Assembly (NCBI GenBank): GCA_950295325.1
Contig: OX485808.1
Span: forward strand, 16,264,527-16,328,526
From: Polytrichum commune
Lineage: Eukaryota > Streptophyta > Polytrichopsida > Polytrichales > Polytrichaceae
Length of the DNA: 64,000 nucleotides
Direction of reading: 5' to 3'
Position numbers and translations under genes: made by a program. Shown piece after piece: positions 34,619 to 47,200 of this stretch. The notes under the pieces are model-generated. The model was not told the DNA's origin. It saw only the letters and a program-made list of their open reading frames with translations, and searched no databases. How positions within the stretch are numbered: the first letter of the stretch is position 1; every line of letters begins with the position of its first letter.

Positions 34619-36792
34619 AAGCTCTCAAGTCTCATTGTGTGTCATGGCCTTTTCTCTGCCACTTTTGGGAGTTTATAGTCTGTCAGGAGCTTCGACTGGT
34701 TTCTGGTATAACACATTCTTGCCAAAATGTTTCTCAAAAGATCATGCTATTGAAAATATCCACATAAGTAGCATACTTCGTTGGAATCTTATTGGTAGTC
34801 AAACACGAGAAAGTTCTTCAAGCAAATTCTCTTGTTCGTATGGCAGAGAACCATAGGCTCAAGAATCTGTAATGGTACTTAACTTTAACGCAATTTCTGT
34901 TGTTCCAATGTTGTTGAACTACTAAATCCATTAGCACCTGAGCGAATTGCACATTGCCTAACTTACTCGCTAGAAACAATATGCGGAGATGAATTAACCT
35001 CGGAAGCAGCAGTTCAGGGTTTAGGGTTTATTGATTAGAGTGTATGAGCTGCAGATGACACTATGCAAACTTCAGAGTGATTGTTGGATTTTGGGCGAGT
35101 ATTTGGAATGATTTATGTTGATACAACGCTTAATGAAGAGCACTAAAAATCAAGACCACATTGAGCTACATCCTGAGCAGATGTCCAGACTTTTGGGATG
35201 TTTGAACCCTTCCGTTGACGAGCGCCTTTGCATCGACCACAATATCATGTACTCAGTAAGAAATTTCCGGTTGCTTATAAGTAGTCCCGGGTGCTTGACC
35301 CAAAAATAATCTTCACTTTGACCTTCCACAAGTTTTGCACCTTAACTTCGGTTATGAAACTTAGCTACATCATTTGTAATTCATTTCATTGGGTATAAAT
35401 GAAGAAATGCCTTGTTGCACTAGGAAGGAAATTTTTCCACACAATTGGATGTGAGTCTTCTTTATGTACCATGAAGCCTGTGGATGCAAAAGCAGTTCCC
35501 TTGTACAATATATTAGAAGAGTAAATGAAAACGTAGCCGGTGATGTGCAATTTGTAAACCATAGCTAATCATCTACATCAATTTGAGTCATCTTTATGTG
35601 ATGCAATGGACAGGGAGAACCGGCTGCTAGTTACAGATTGAGTATGAGAAATAACCGGTTGAAGTTCGAGACTTCAGGAAAATCACCAATCAATTTTTAC
35701 ATGAATTTATAGAGTCTACCCCAATTTAACAAAGGAAAACCGAAAGATGTCAACATGTAACCGGTTAGACCTGGAAACACTAGGATCCAACCAATCATGC
35801 CCAACAATCTCCCCAGACACTGATGTGTGATGCCAGTGCATACCTGAAGCAAATCCTAATTAAACAACTGACTCGGAACTTACTTCTTCTTGAAGACCAA
35901 TTTTTTTACTATCTACTGGCACACGTTTGAACTTTTGTCAGGCATTGCATGTGTTTAGTGACCGCGCACAGCAGCAAGGGACTGAGCCTGTTTTTTTCGC
36001 AATTCCACAACCCAAACGGATGATGTACTTTATACGAGGAATTGAAATGTACAACATTCTCCAGAGTTTGATATAGAAACCTGACCTACTGTGAAGAATT
36101 GCAACCACTGACAAGTCCTTGAAAACATTATAATATCTGCAGAATGAAAGAAACAAACACTTTGTGCTCCTGTGTTGTTTTATGTACACCAGATACCTGG
36201 ACTTGGAGATGTTGCTGATGAAACCGATTGAAGCACAAAAATAACAGAACCGTTTCTTGATCCAAGCAGCCACTGAAGCTCGATATGCTGAACAGTAATA
36301 ATTAATCAAGGTTAACCCTAATGAAAGAAGTGACAGAGGTAGAATCATCCACCTCATCATTGACCAACATTCGTAGGACTTCAAAGTGTCAGCATTGAGG
36401 CACAACTTCACGTGTGAATCATGCATGTACGATTCCCAGTGAGGACATTGAAGGTGGACCACCACTTTTGAGGAAGCATAGTAGACAGCCTTCTTACATT
36501 ACCTAGTCAGACATATCCAAGTGGGCATGATAATCTACAGGTTCTTACTATTGAATGTCAAAAGTTAACATAAATCACAAGCCAACAACATTCCCAAAAT
36601 TAGTTAGCTGCCTTCTTTCAGGCCGCTGGCCAAAACAAACCCATGTGTGGGATGTGGACACCAAACTTCACTGTTGCAAGTATCAATTTAAATTTAGGGA
36701 AATAAGCAGAAGTATATGTCGCATGCATAAATGGAATAGACTCCTCATACCCCACACTCCAACTCTACATTCTCAATGCTATTGAGAACATC
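34619..36792. other. Non-coding interval
   Basis: No gene was recognised. A 175-codon minus-strand frame at 35938-36465 is rich in Cys, Ser and aromatic residues and shows no domain. It looks spurious. The 34590-34856 frame overlaps the 3' end of the protease and has no features. Confidence 0.5.
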
Positions 36793-36960
36793 AACCCTGC
36801 AACCTCAGAATTACTTGCTATGCCTTTGAGTGTGATAAAAGCATTGGAGATCTGCAAGAACTTGTGCATTCTTCTTCACTTGTGCCTCCATACCCGGGCG
36901 AGGCCCGCTCCGATACCCGCCCAGCTCTTCGTTCTCGCGTGTCCAACACCGAATTTCAGC
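36793..36960 (-). pseudogene. Partial duplicate of the SHMT-like fragment plus inverted repeat B
   Basis: Positions 36793-36882 are an almost exact direct repeat of 37312-37403. They are joined to a GC-rich piece (36885-36950) that is inverted relative to 37415-37479. A short piece of SHMT-like coding sequence is thus repeated next to an inverted copy of the GC-rich end, as expected of a rearranged or abortively transposed element end. Confidence 0.65.
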
Positions 36961-37138
36961 TTCTTCCAGAAGTTCCAAAGTCCAATGAGGGTTAAATGAT
37001 CACAGTGACACTACAGTATACTACACTAGAATGACGACAAAGGGGAGCTGCACAAACACCTACTTACATGTTTACCTCACCTGCCATACAGTGACGCCAT
37101 TCCCCACTACTGACTTTCACACAAAACCAAAATCCAAC

Positions 37139-37435
37139 TCATTCCTCACTCGCATCAACTTTGAGACTCCAAATGCGCAAGACACTAGTCTGCCATCCGA
37201 ATTCTTCATAACATTGAGACCAATTCCAAGGCAAGTGATCCACAAGCTCCCTGAGATCCAATTCAAATCCTGGCATCTCAAACGCAGTGGCAAAATTCTC
37301 AACCTTCGCTCTCAACCCTGCAACCTCAGAATTACTTGCTATGCCTTTGAGTGTGATAAAAGCATTGGAGATCTGCAAGAGCTTGTGCATTCTTCTTCAC
37401 TTGTTGGATATATTCCGTGTTGGACACGCGAGAAT
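37139..37435 (-). pseudogene. Serine hydroxymethyltransferase-like gene fragment
   Basis: On the minus strand one frame reads SNTEYIQQVKKNAQALAD, resembling the SHMT segment around YxxQVxxNAxALA. A second frame reads NSEVAGLRAKVENFATAFEM followed by PGFEL, like the SHMT C-terminus. The sequence between the two motifs in real SHMT (about 100 residues, including the GGTDNH region) is missing and the frame changes, so this is a stitched, non-functional fragment. It lies directly next to the GC-rich repeat at 37439. Gene capture by a transposable element is the likely origin (inference). Confidence 0.55.
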
Positions 37436-37438
37436 GAT

Positions 37439-37572
37439 GAGCTGGGCGGGTATCTACGCGGGCCTCTCCCGGGTATGGAGGCGGGCAATGGGGAGCCCAG
37501 GGAGCGCGGGGAGCGAGGAGAGGGCGGGCAATGAGGCGCAGGTCCCTCACTATCCCGACCTTAGAGGCGAGG
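37439..37572 (+). repeat. GC-rich inverted repeat, copy C
   Basis: The inverted partner of 32889-33040. It starts GAGCTGGGCGGGTATCTACG and ends TTAGAGGCGAGG. It is followed within 20 bp by the left terminal repeat of the MuDR-like element and may be part of the same extended terminus. Confidence 0.75.
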
Positions 37573-37683
37573 GCTGCCCGGTGAGCATCGAACCCCTCGG
37601 CACTAGGCGCTCCTCGTTTGTGAGGAGCTGCCGCTGCCCGGCCTCCGAGACAGAACTCTGCCTGCCCTGCCCGAAAGTCACTC

Positions 37684-37825
37684 TGTCGCTGCCCGACTAT
37701 GTCGTTGTCCGACTATGTCGCTGCCCGACTATGTCGTTGTCCGACTATGTCGCTGTCTGCCTATGTCGCTGCCCGACTATGTCGCTGCCTGACTCTGCCG
37801 CTGCCCGACTCTGCTAAGTTGCCCG
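37684..37825 (+). repeat. Subterminal minisatellite of the MuDR-like element
   Basis: About nine 15-16-bp units of the type TGTCGCTGCCCGACTA. The right terminal repeat has only about four such units (around 44753-44805), so the array length differs between the two ends. Confidence 0.85.
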
Positions 37826-38405
37826 CCCCACTCTGCTGTCCGCCCCTTATCTCTGAAGCTCGGGGTTTCACAGAGAGCTCCACAATGAATGAGCAAAGTG
37901 TGTGGCTAACAATTAGCTCTAGGTAGCCGAGGGGGAGTGAGTTTCTAGTGAGCACCACAAGCATTGAGGTAAGCATGTGGTTTTTTTTTGTATTCAGTTT
38001 TTGTTTTGTTTTGTGATAGTGTGGAAAATGTATAGTATTTAGGGTTTGGTTGAATGGGTTTGAAAGTAGGATTTAGAATTTGAGGTTTAGGTTCTAATTT
38101 TCATAGTTTAGGATTTGATGATGTATTTTTTGAAGGCTTTAAACTTGTTTCAAATTGTTAGTTAATAAGCTCATGGAAGGATTAATGTAGAATTAGAAAT
38201 CTGATGATTTGAATTTGGAATAGGAAGTTTTGGGACATTTCAATCCATTCATGGTTCCATTCATGTAAACATTTGTTTCATTGATTTTAGGGGTTCGAGG
38301 GGTATTTGAAGGTTTTATGATAGAGGTCTACGACTTCGTTGATAATCGTTTAGAATCTAACTATGGCACATTGTAGATTGTGAAGGTTTCTTTTTTTTCT
38401 TCAAC

Positions 38406-39199
38406 ATGGCTATTCCCAAGAAGAAAGAGTGGAGAACCGAGGAAGAAAAGGAAAGAAGGAGGGAGAATCATTTGGCGGAAAATGAGAGAAACTCTCACAA
38501 TCAAGCTTTGAAAAGAGCAAACGATACATTGATGGCGAAATTGGAAAGTGAGCGTGTGAAATACCCAAGGCCAATAGAATTAGCTGAGGGAGTCAAACAT
38601 TGTGCTTTGGTCACCGCAATGGAGGATGGAATACTTGATTTTCTAAAACACTACCGCATGAAGAACAAGGCCTACCTTGTGAATCTACTCTTCGAATACA
38701 CCGACCCCCACGTTAGAGCAATTCGAGATGTTTTGAGTGTCTATGGTGACGATTTGACCGGCGATGAAGATGGATATGATGAGATTCAAACTAGTTTGAA
38801 TGGCTGTGAGTGGGGCTTCTTAGGTGAGTTTCAAATGAAAATCTCTATCTCTCATTCATTGTTTTTTTCACACATTTCTAAATTTTAAATTATTTATGCA
38901 ATCAATTTTAGTTCATTAGAATGTACATATCATTTTCATTTTCAATAGTCATTATCTTATATCAATTTCAATTAAAGAAAGATAGCATAGCCCTCATTTA
39001 GAATTTTGAAATATGCTCATAAACTACTTGTTTCAAAATTGGAGAAGAAGAAACATTCAACCACAAAGATAAACAAGTTTTGAGGGCAAATGCTCTTGTT
39101 TGTGTACTTCAAGCCAATGAGTACAATTATGCCAAGTCTTTGTGGGATGATGAGGAAGCATGGAAGAAAGCATGGATTACGAAAAAGATGAGGAAGTGA
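38406..39199 (+). CDS. Second (mudrB-position) gene of the MuDR-like element
   Basis: The start ATG reads MAIPKKKEWRTEEEKERRR. Exon 1 ends near 38823 (TTAG|GTGAG). A second exon from about 39045 to the TGA at 39199 reads EEETFNHKDKQVLRANALVC and WDDEEAWKKAWITKKMRK. An Arg/Lys-rich frame continues at ~39219-39363 and may be an alternative exon. The protein is charged, about 190 residues, and I recognise no domain. Its place in the element and convergent orientation to the transposase gene match mudrB, but sequence homology to MURB is not shown. The splice acceptor is weak. Confidence 0.55.
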
Positions 39200-39480
39200 G
39201 CACTTCTTTATCCCCTCCGGAGACAACAAACCAAAGCAAGACTTAAGCGAAAACGAGAAGAAGCACAAACTGATGCGGAATGCAAGAAAATAGTTAAACG
39301 TAAGGGACAACGCAAGGCTAAAAACCAAGTCAAAGGTAAAATACAAGGCAAACGGAAGGTATAACTTTCAAGCAAAATATAGTGTAGCTATCAAAATATA
39401 TCATAGTGAAGACAATTGATTTTAAATTTATGTATTTGTTGTACATAGCATTGTTAAATGCAAATTTGGCTATGATAATG

Positions 39481-42400
39481 TTATTCTACTTTCAAAATAC
39501 GGTCACAATTGCGACATGTCACCACTTCATCATCTTTTCCTACCATTGTCTTTGTGATACAAATGTCACAAGTAACTTTAAGAATTCTAGGAAAAATTGA
39601 TCTTTTTTGTTTGGCAATGGAGACTAACTTGTGAGAAGTGTGTTTCAAAGGCGGTCTCTCACTAATCTCCTTTCGTGTGTCGTCAATAGCTCTTTTTTTC
39701 CCATGTCCCATTCTTGTTCTTTGTACATTTGCTTGAAGAGAAGCTATGGATCCTCTTGAAGAAAAATCAACTATTTGAGGACGGTCAAATGTAAATGGCT
39801 CTTTGAACGATGCCAAAAAATTTCTCCCTATTTCAATTTTGTAAAGAACTTCCTCTTTTTTGTACTTGTGAATTGAAAGTTTACTTTCTTGCATTAAAAC
39901 CTCTAATTCTTTAAACAAGACAAACAACTCTTATTCCTTTTATTCCATTGGTAATGCATCTTCCATGTTCTCCTCATTCGCCACATCCAAACTTATCGTT
40001 GCAACGCATGTACCTTCTATAGGCGAAAATATTTCGAATTCATCATCTTTGTGTGTATGTGGAAGTAAGTACATATTCACAATCATTTGAACTCCCAAAA
40101 TATGCTTGCAACTTGACATGCGTGCCGTACAATCACAAAAGTACGCTTGTATATAAACATTGTACTTTGTGGTATGACAATTTTTACTTCTCACACGATA
40201 TAACAATTGTTCTTCACTTATCACCTCCAAAGTACTTTCCGGGTCCAATTCGAATGCTTTGAATATTCTCTCTCATCCCTTCAACCGGCGTTGATGATGT
40301 CGATTATTTTCTCTTCTTGAATATCTTCCCGAATCACCTAAAACAAAATAAAACAAATTAAAAACATAGTTTTAAATTTTACAACTATCGGATTATATAA
40401 CAAAATATCATACTAGATCATAGCCTATTAACCATGAAAAAAATATAAACAACTTATACTAAATTTACTTATGAATTGAACTTGTTGAAAGTGATCCAAC
40501 AAGGTAGGCCCCCAACGCGGGTACCGTCCGCCGTGCTTCCAATGATTGCAACAATTAGATCTCGGAATGAACGATTTACTTTGACTTGTAACAAAGTGTA
40601 TTTGATCCACTTCCAATAACGTTCAACATGATTAGTAGTATTTATACCGCCATAAGAAAACAATCTTCCGAATATTGGCCATAAAGCTCTATACGGAACA
40701 TCTGGATCACTTCACCCGGATCGAAGATAAACATTTGCGGTTAGAATGTGTTGAAAATCATTGTACAACTTCTATAAATGAACTTCAAAATGAGACTCAT
40801 TGGGGCAATGCATCAAAACATGCAATGAGTGCCATAACTTCTCCTTATCCAGGTCTGAAACGCGAGTAAACAAATTCTCACTCCAAGCCTTCATCACATG
40901 AAAATGACAATGGAAAATTCTCCCCGCAATTTGAACTTTTGTGACATTCACAAACCTCCAACAATGAATGTCATTGGAAATGAGCTTGTTTATGGAGTTC
41001 AAAGACATTTTATGTTTATCAATGACTATTGCGGAGGATCTTATCTCTCCAATAGAAGCAAATACCGCGGATAATGCCAATTTTATGGCAATGTTTTTGT
41101 GTCCTTTATTTTTGTCTTTCGTACACAACATATAAAATACCGGCATCCCCTTTCCATCTTGATTAGGAACAATAGCCGCATATAAAGGTAAATCCCATTG
41201 GTTTGTTTTGGAAGTAGAGTCTAATGCCCATGCATTACCCGTAGAAAATTTCTTTGCCACAACTCTCAAGAACTCATCTTGAATAAGTACAACAAACGGT
41301 CGTTTCGTTTTCTCCGAGTGCTTTGGTGCATATCATTGGTAAAATATGACTTTACCTTGTTTTTGTAGCCTCATCACTTCCACTTGAGCGGAATCCTAAT
41401 CATCAACTCTTAAAGAATCTAATAAAACCAAATCACCACTTGAGTAAGACCAAAAACTATAACACGAAGTAATTCATAAAACATAAAAAATAGATAATGT
41501 AACATACCGTTTAATTTTATTGAATATAGCATTTGCTCCACCTCCTTTGTAATAAGGTAGAATCGAAAAGTGATTCGTTCCAATTTTACAACCATGTTCA
41601 TGATTTTTTTTCTTCGTTTTTAAATGCTAATGCAACTGTAGATGTAGTACCATCCGCTTCAAATTCTCCATAGCTAAGGACACAACTATTGGATGCAACG
41701 GTCGGAATAGTTTATCAGTATTCGTATCGGGTTGGTGTCCACTATGTTTTGTATGTAACGATATAGTAGTCATTCCGGCGCTTGAACCTTCAATTTGTTT
41801 CCCTTTGTTTAGATGTTCTATTGTATTAATTTGAAATGAATAATTACATAACCTAGATTTTTTTTTTCTTGGGTGATACTACTTGTGCACCTCTTCACCT
41901 TAGGTTTAGTTGATGCCCTTCTTTTTCTACCTCTATGACAACGGTAGTATTTAACAACATCAAGTTTACCTTGATAAGTACGAACCCATCGTCGTAATAC
42001 AATGTGTCTCTCACACAATTTGTCTAATGTCACATCCAATTCTTCAATTGGGACATTGTGCACCTTATCCTATAGTTGAGCATTCAAACAAGTTTCACAA
42101 GATTGAAGACATTTTTCAACATGGGAATGGAGAAATGCCTTCTACTCTAACATCCATACTCCAATTTTTCCGAATTTTAGGTAAGATTATGCGAAACGTC
42201 AAATGTTTACCACAAATATCTACATGAGAAGATTGTACTATCAAACTCCAATTCTCAATAGAAGGAATTTCTCTATCTTTGAAATCCTTCAACGGTGATA
42301 GACCAAGTCTATTACCAATGTTTATGACTTTCACACTCTCTTGAATTTTTTGTCATCGTTTAATGATATGATGATTATCTTTTGAATCAATGGGACGTCC

Positions 42401-42829
42401 ATGACTATGAGAGTGTGATTTAAAACTTGCATCACTTTCACGAATTTCATTAAATGTTGGAATAAACCCACCTTGTAAATATTTGATCATGAGATCTCTA
42501 CTAGCATTTGTAAAATAAATAAATTTTGGAAAAGACTCAATGGGTACATCCGCAAAAGGATGTAAAGTAGGCTCATCAACAAAATTGGGAGTGTTCCCAA
42601 TCAAAGAAGTGAAGCTTGCATCTCTCCCTCCTTCTTCACACTCTCTTCTTTGCTCTTCATCCTCTTCAAACTCTGATTCATAATCGGAGATGTGAAAGTA
42701 GGTCTCTCGGACGGTGCTACGTGAAGCAAAATCATTGTTTTCTTGTGGTGCTTGGAGTAGCTCCTCTACACTTACTACATCAAATAACTCCTCTTCAAAA
42801 TCGGAAGGATAAATGCAATCATCACCCAA
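39481..42829 (-). pseudogene. MULE transposase gene (mudrA-like) with SWIM zinc finger, decayed
   Basis: It begins at 42829 (MGDDCIYPSDFEEE) with an acidic N-terminus. A basic KYYRCHRGRKRR block lies near 41930. The transposase core is at 41269-40772 (WALDSTSKTNQWDLPLYAA, GMPVFYMLCTKDKNKGHKN, IFHCHFHVMKAW), followed by TNHVERYWKWIKYTLLQVKV at 40663-40469. At 40248-39940 comes a SWIM-type finger (FCDCTARMSSCKHILG), and last a Cys-rich tail (CDICIT...CRNC) at 39927-39481. Stops interrupt the frame (for example TGA near 42350 where the frame otherwise continues), and the blocks fall in several open segments. The family is cut-and-paste transposases acting on the element's inverted repeats. Confidence 0.82.
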
Positions 42830-42918
42830 GAACTCACAATTTTTCTCTATGCTATAAGACTATTTTTCAAAAGAAATACACACAAAAAAACACACTCACC
42901 ATTCTATTACTCAAGTGA

Positions 42919-44653
42919 GATGGAAGTAAAATGCACCTTCATGTACTTCAACCCCTAATCATATTTCCCTCCACTACACTCTCTAATTTAAGAAGTACAA
43001 GTAGTCAAGAAAAAATGAAGAGTTCATGGAGTGTATGTGGAAAATAAACCCTAGATGTAATGAGTGAGATCTCAAATGCTTTAATTTGAAATTGAGGTGT
43101 CATCTTATACTATAGGATATAAAAAGTCATGTTTTTTTATTTGATGACGAGGTGACAATGATTAGAGTGCATGGATGTGGCGTGATGAGGCTTGCTTCCC
43201 ACCATATTGAAACTTTACGTAAACCACTTTTGTAATTTGTCAAAAATTCACTTCCTTATGCCAAACCCACAAAGTTAGTATGAGTAACCACATCACATAT
43301 CCATTCATCTTCAAAAGGATAAGTTAACACTTAATTCCTTACATGAGATTACATCAAACATCCTTTAAATAATTATAATTACATTAACTTGTGAAATTCC
43401 AACAAAAGTCTAGTGTCTAGTAACTAGTATCGAGCGACCTAAGCGAACGGGAACCTAAGTGAGTGAGCGAGCGTACCAATCACCAGAGCCTCAGTAGCAC
43501 GGTTCCATAGTCTAGTAACCCAGTAACCAATCACATGTACCAAGTTACGTCACCGGTAACCAGTATCAATATCCAATCACAAGTAACCATAATGGGGTAG
43601 TCCATAGTCTGAGAACCAAGTCAAAGTCCAAGTATACTCGACAGAAAGGGGGTAAGACCCTCCCTTTATACTTGCCTCACTGCCTCCACCCAAACCATAT
43701 GGGTTTAATGGGTGAAACGCTCTCCCACTTGGGGTAGTTCGCGATTTCCACTCCTCCCTCACTTTTGCCACTGTGAGAGCTTCACCTGCTTACACACTCA
43801 TTCTCACATGAGGATTTGGCACCTGACACTCATATGCAATCGCCGTAGGTCACTCCCCTTGTAGATAAGGATATTGACACGTGTGTGGGGAACAGAAAAT
43901 TAACGGTAGAATTATTAGACAGCTTGCTCCACTCTTTCTCTCAAGGAAACTCTCAACAAATCCGGTAACTCAGAGAGCAACATAATCATAATTACTCCAG
44001 TGGTATGGATTTCACATCCATCCTCTTAAGAAATCATACTACATTCTTTTCTCAAGATTGTAATACTTATACGCACTCACATTATTTTACACTAATTCGG
44101 TCATATAGAACTTAAACTTTTGGTTATTTAATCAATTGGATCCTTCAAAAGTCCAGAGACAGTGTGGAGTAATTGAATCTTCACCGGGTACTTCAAATTT
44201 ACAGCATTTAGTATTCATAAAGTGAACTCATGGAATAACTTATTTTATTCTATTTTTACGTATGTATTGCAGATATCTCACAAAACCATTCACACGATCT
44301 TCATGAAAACAACATTATTATTTACACCAACATTATCCAATCCAAAGAATAGCTAATTTAAGCCCTCTTTACACTAGAGAGGTTAAGGACTAAAGAGGTT
44401 GAGAGCTCTTAACTTCCTTATGGTAATGGAAGTTCTAGAGAGTGCCTTGGTGGATCCCATGTGAATTGACTACAACAAGTCTCTCAATCATTTTTGACGA
44501 CCTGTCAATCAAAATCCTATACTAAGATAGACATGCCTAATCCCAACACAACAATAATATGGACACCTACATTTGAGCGGCATGTGACTGGGTATAAATC
44601 TACAAGCAAACACCAAAAAGCAATTGGACTACATGCTCAAACTATGCTCAAAC
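42919..44653. other. Non-coding interior of the MuDR-like element
   Basis: Lies between the transposase start and the right terminal repeat. It probably contains the transposase promoter. A clustered set of short motifs around GTAACCAGTA/TAGTAACC repeats loosely at 43420-43600. No gene was seen. Confidence 0.5.
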
Positions 44654-45231
44654 TAGCCACACACTTTGCTCATTCATTGTGGAGCTCTCTGTGAAACCCC
44701 GAGCTTCAGAGATAAGGGGCGGACAACAGAGTGGGGCGGGCAACTTAGTAGAGTCGGGCAGCAACAAAGTCGAGCAGCAGCAAAGTCGGGCAGCGACAGA
44801 GTGACTTTCGGGCAGGGCAGGCAGAGTTCTGTCTCGAAGGCCGGGCAGCGGCAGCTCCTCACAAACGAGGAGCGTCTAGTACCGAGGATCGGACCCAAGG
44901 GGCAACCTTAGGGGAAGAAAAAAATTCCTCTTTCCCTCTTCCTTTCTTCCTTGTAGTTCTCCCCTCTCAACCATCCTACTTTAACATCGGAAGCTTATCA
45001 CATTCCTTGGATTGTGTGCGTTTTCGCCTCCTTCATTGTCATGTCCTCTTCCTATAAACTAGGCAAAGGGGCAAGTTTATGGGCACAAACCTCATTTTTT
45101 GCCCAGGCTGCCCGAAGGTCGTCGGACTAGTAGGGGCAGCCCGAAAAAAAAAATTGAATTTTCCCCCCCTTTTCCTGCTTGTCTTCTTCTTCGTTCTTCT
45201 TTGTTAACTTCACCTTGGACAACTCCGACCT

Positions 45232-45335
45232 TGCAAAGGTTAATGAAGTTTGTAAGTGCATTCTTACCCCTTTCATTGGCAACAAGAGACATTGCGGAGG
45301 GAGACGAGCTCTTCACTTATTATCCAATGAATTGA
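45232..45335 (+). pseudogene. Possible SET-domain C-terminal fragment
   Basis: The frame reads FLPLSLATRDIAEGDELFTYY, then PMN and a stop. The pattern A-x-R-D-I-x-x-G-[ED]-E-L-x-x-x-Y is the C-terminal signature of SET-domain methyltransferases. The upstream Asn-His-Ser (NHSC-like) motif and the rest of the domain were not found, so this is at best an exon or fragment. It lies about 340 bp outside the right terminal repeat of the MuDR-like element. Confidence 0.33.
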
Positions 45336-47200
45336 ATGTTTTTGGTTGATGCCATTGTGGTCCAGCTCCATTGCTCCATCTCGTATAGTTTAGCGAGACT
45401 GTAGCACCCACAGACCGTGCATGTTAGAAACCCCCACTGAAACCAAGTGTAGTCATTGGATTTAACGATCTGCATACGGATGACAAACTGTTGTCATTGT
45501 TTTTAACTCCATGATTAGAAGTTGTGATCACATATGGACAAGTACATGTTGACATGGGGTTTTGCAAATTTTGAAGTGGAAATGTGGAGCCTGCTCTGGA
45601 GGTGTACATATATACTAACACAAATAATGCAATGTGGATGTATGTTGTAATGTTTGAAGTCTGAAATTGTGTCTGAATGTGAAGAAGAATGCGAAGACGA
45701 TGTCCGCTGCATGCAGTTGCGGGAGGATTCGCAGAGTAGTGTAAGCGAAGATGAAGATTTTGAGGTCGTGAGAATGGTAACAGAGTGTCTCGCAAGGTAC
45801 AACAACTGTACTAAAAGTAATGGTGGAATCAACAATGATGAAGATGCCCCTGGCACAGGGGGGGATGTGTTGGGGGAGGAGGACCTCACGAATGTCCTAC
45901 GTGAATAAAAAATTCCGTTATATGAGGGTGCCCGGACAACGCGTTTAGTGGCAGTACTGCTTCTTCTAAATTGTTTCACGGTGTTTGGGGTCTCGAATGC
46001 ATGTGCAGATGAAATTCTAAAGGTAGTCAATGAACTTCTTCCAACTGGTAACAATCTACCAAAGTTGCACTACGAAGGGAAGAAGTTCTTACGTTTGTTG
46101 GGGCTCTCGTACGACTCCATCCATGCTTGTAGAAATGGATGTTGTCTCTTCCGCAAACAATTGGCAGATGCATTGTACTGCCCTAAATGCAAGCAAATGC
46201 GGTACACATTAGAGAACAACAAAAGGGTTGTGAAGGTCCTAAGGCACTTCCCATTGATACCCCGCTTGCAGCGCATGTTTCGTTGTGCCCGCCTTGCGTA
46301 GTTAAGCAAATGGCATGTAGCAAGAAAGGGTTTGCAAGGGAATATTGAGTGTGTCCCTGACTCAAAAGCATGGAAACACATAGATGCTATGTATCCCAAG
46401 TTTGGATCTTCAAAGGGAATTATACGACTTGGAATAGCCCTAGATGGTGTGAACCCATTCTCCAACCAATCATTGAGCCACTCCACTTGGCCGGTGGTGC
46501 TTTTGAATTACAACCTGCCACCCTAGTTGGTCACCAAACGTTTTTTCTTGATGTTGGTTCTTTTAATTCCCGGAAAAAAGAGTGTGACATCGAAAATAAT
46601 AGATGTGTACCTAGTGTCCCTCATTGAGGAGTTGCAGGAGTTGTGGGGTGGTGTCGATGCCGTCGATGTATCCGATGAAAATGAAAACCGCAATTTTGTC
46701 CTTAAGGCCATTTTGATGTGGTGCATTCACGATTACCCAACGTATGGTCTTGTCTCTAGACAAGTAACAAAGGGATACAGAGGATGCACGGAATGTGGCC
46801 CCACTATAACAACACGCCGATCTGTAGTGCTTGGGAAAAATCTATACTTGGGACATTGGAGGTACTTGAATTGGAGTCATCCATACCGAAGAGTGCGGAG
46901 GGCATTTGATGGCACAGAAGAGAGGAGAGCACCACCTTGCCCTTTAACCGGTCGGGACATAATGCGGCATGCTCATGGAAGGGAAAGGTGGCTAAATGCC
47001 TCAAAGGACAACAAACCAGGAGGTGAGAATGATTCAGTACACCAGACATGAGTGAAGAGGTTGTTTGCCCTATATGCTCTCCCGTATTGACAGGTCAGTG
47101 TGAGGTACTCTATGCACAACTCCTGCAGTGTATGAAAAAACTACCAGTTGTAGACACTGCATGGGTTTGTGATGACTACATGTTTTTATAATGACTGTCA

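Larger units (their letters stand above)
37589..44892. mobile_element. MuDR-like transposon with long terminal inverted repeats, about 7.3 kb
   Basis: Left repeat 37589-37908 and right repeat 44654-44892 are inverted copies. They share CGCTCCTCGTTTGTGAGG (one change), GAACTCTGCCTGCCCTGCCC, a short GC-rich tandem repeat, CCGCCCCTTATCTCTGAAGC, and an inner end at TGTGTGGCTA. Between them lie a transposase gene on the minus strand (39481-42829) and a second gene on the plus strand (38406-39199), convergent as in maize MuDR. Several in-frame stops show this copy is probably inactive. A 9-bp target duplication could not be identified, so outer limits are uncertain by tens of bases. Confidence 0.8.

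Noticed and set aside
35938-36465. 175-codon minus-strand ORF
   Set aside because: No recognisable motif, odd Cys/Trp/Tyr-rich composition, and no splice context; judged chance.
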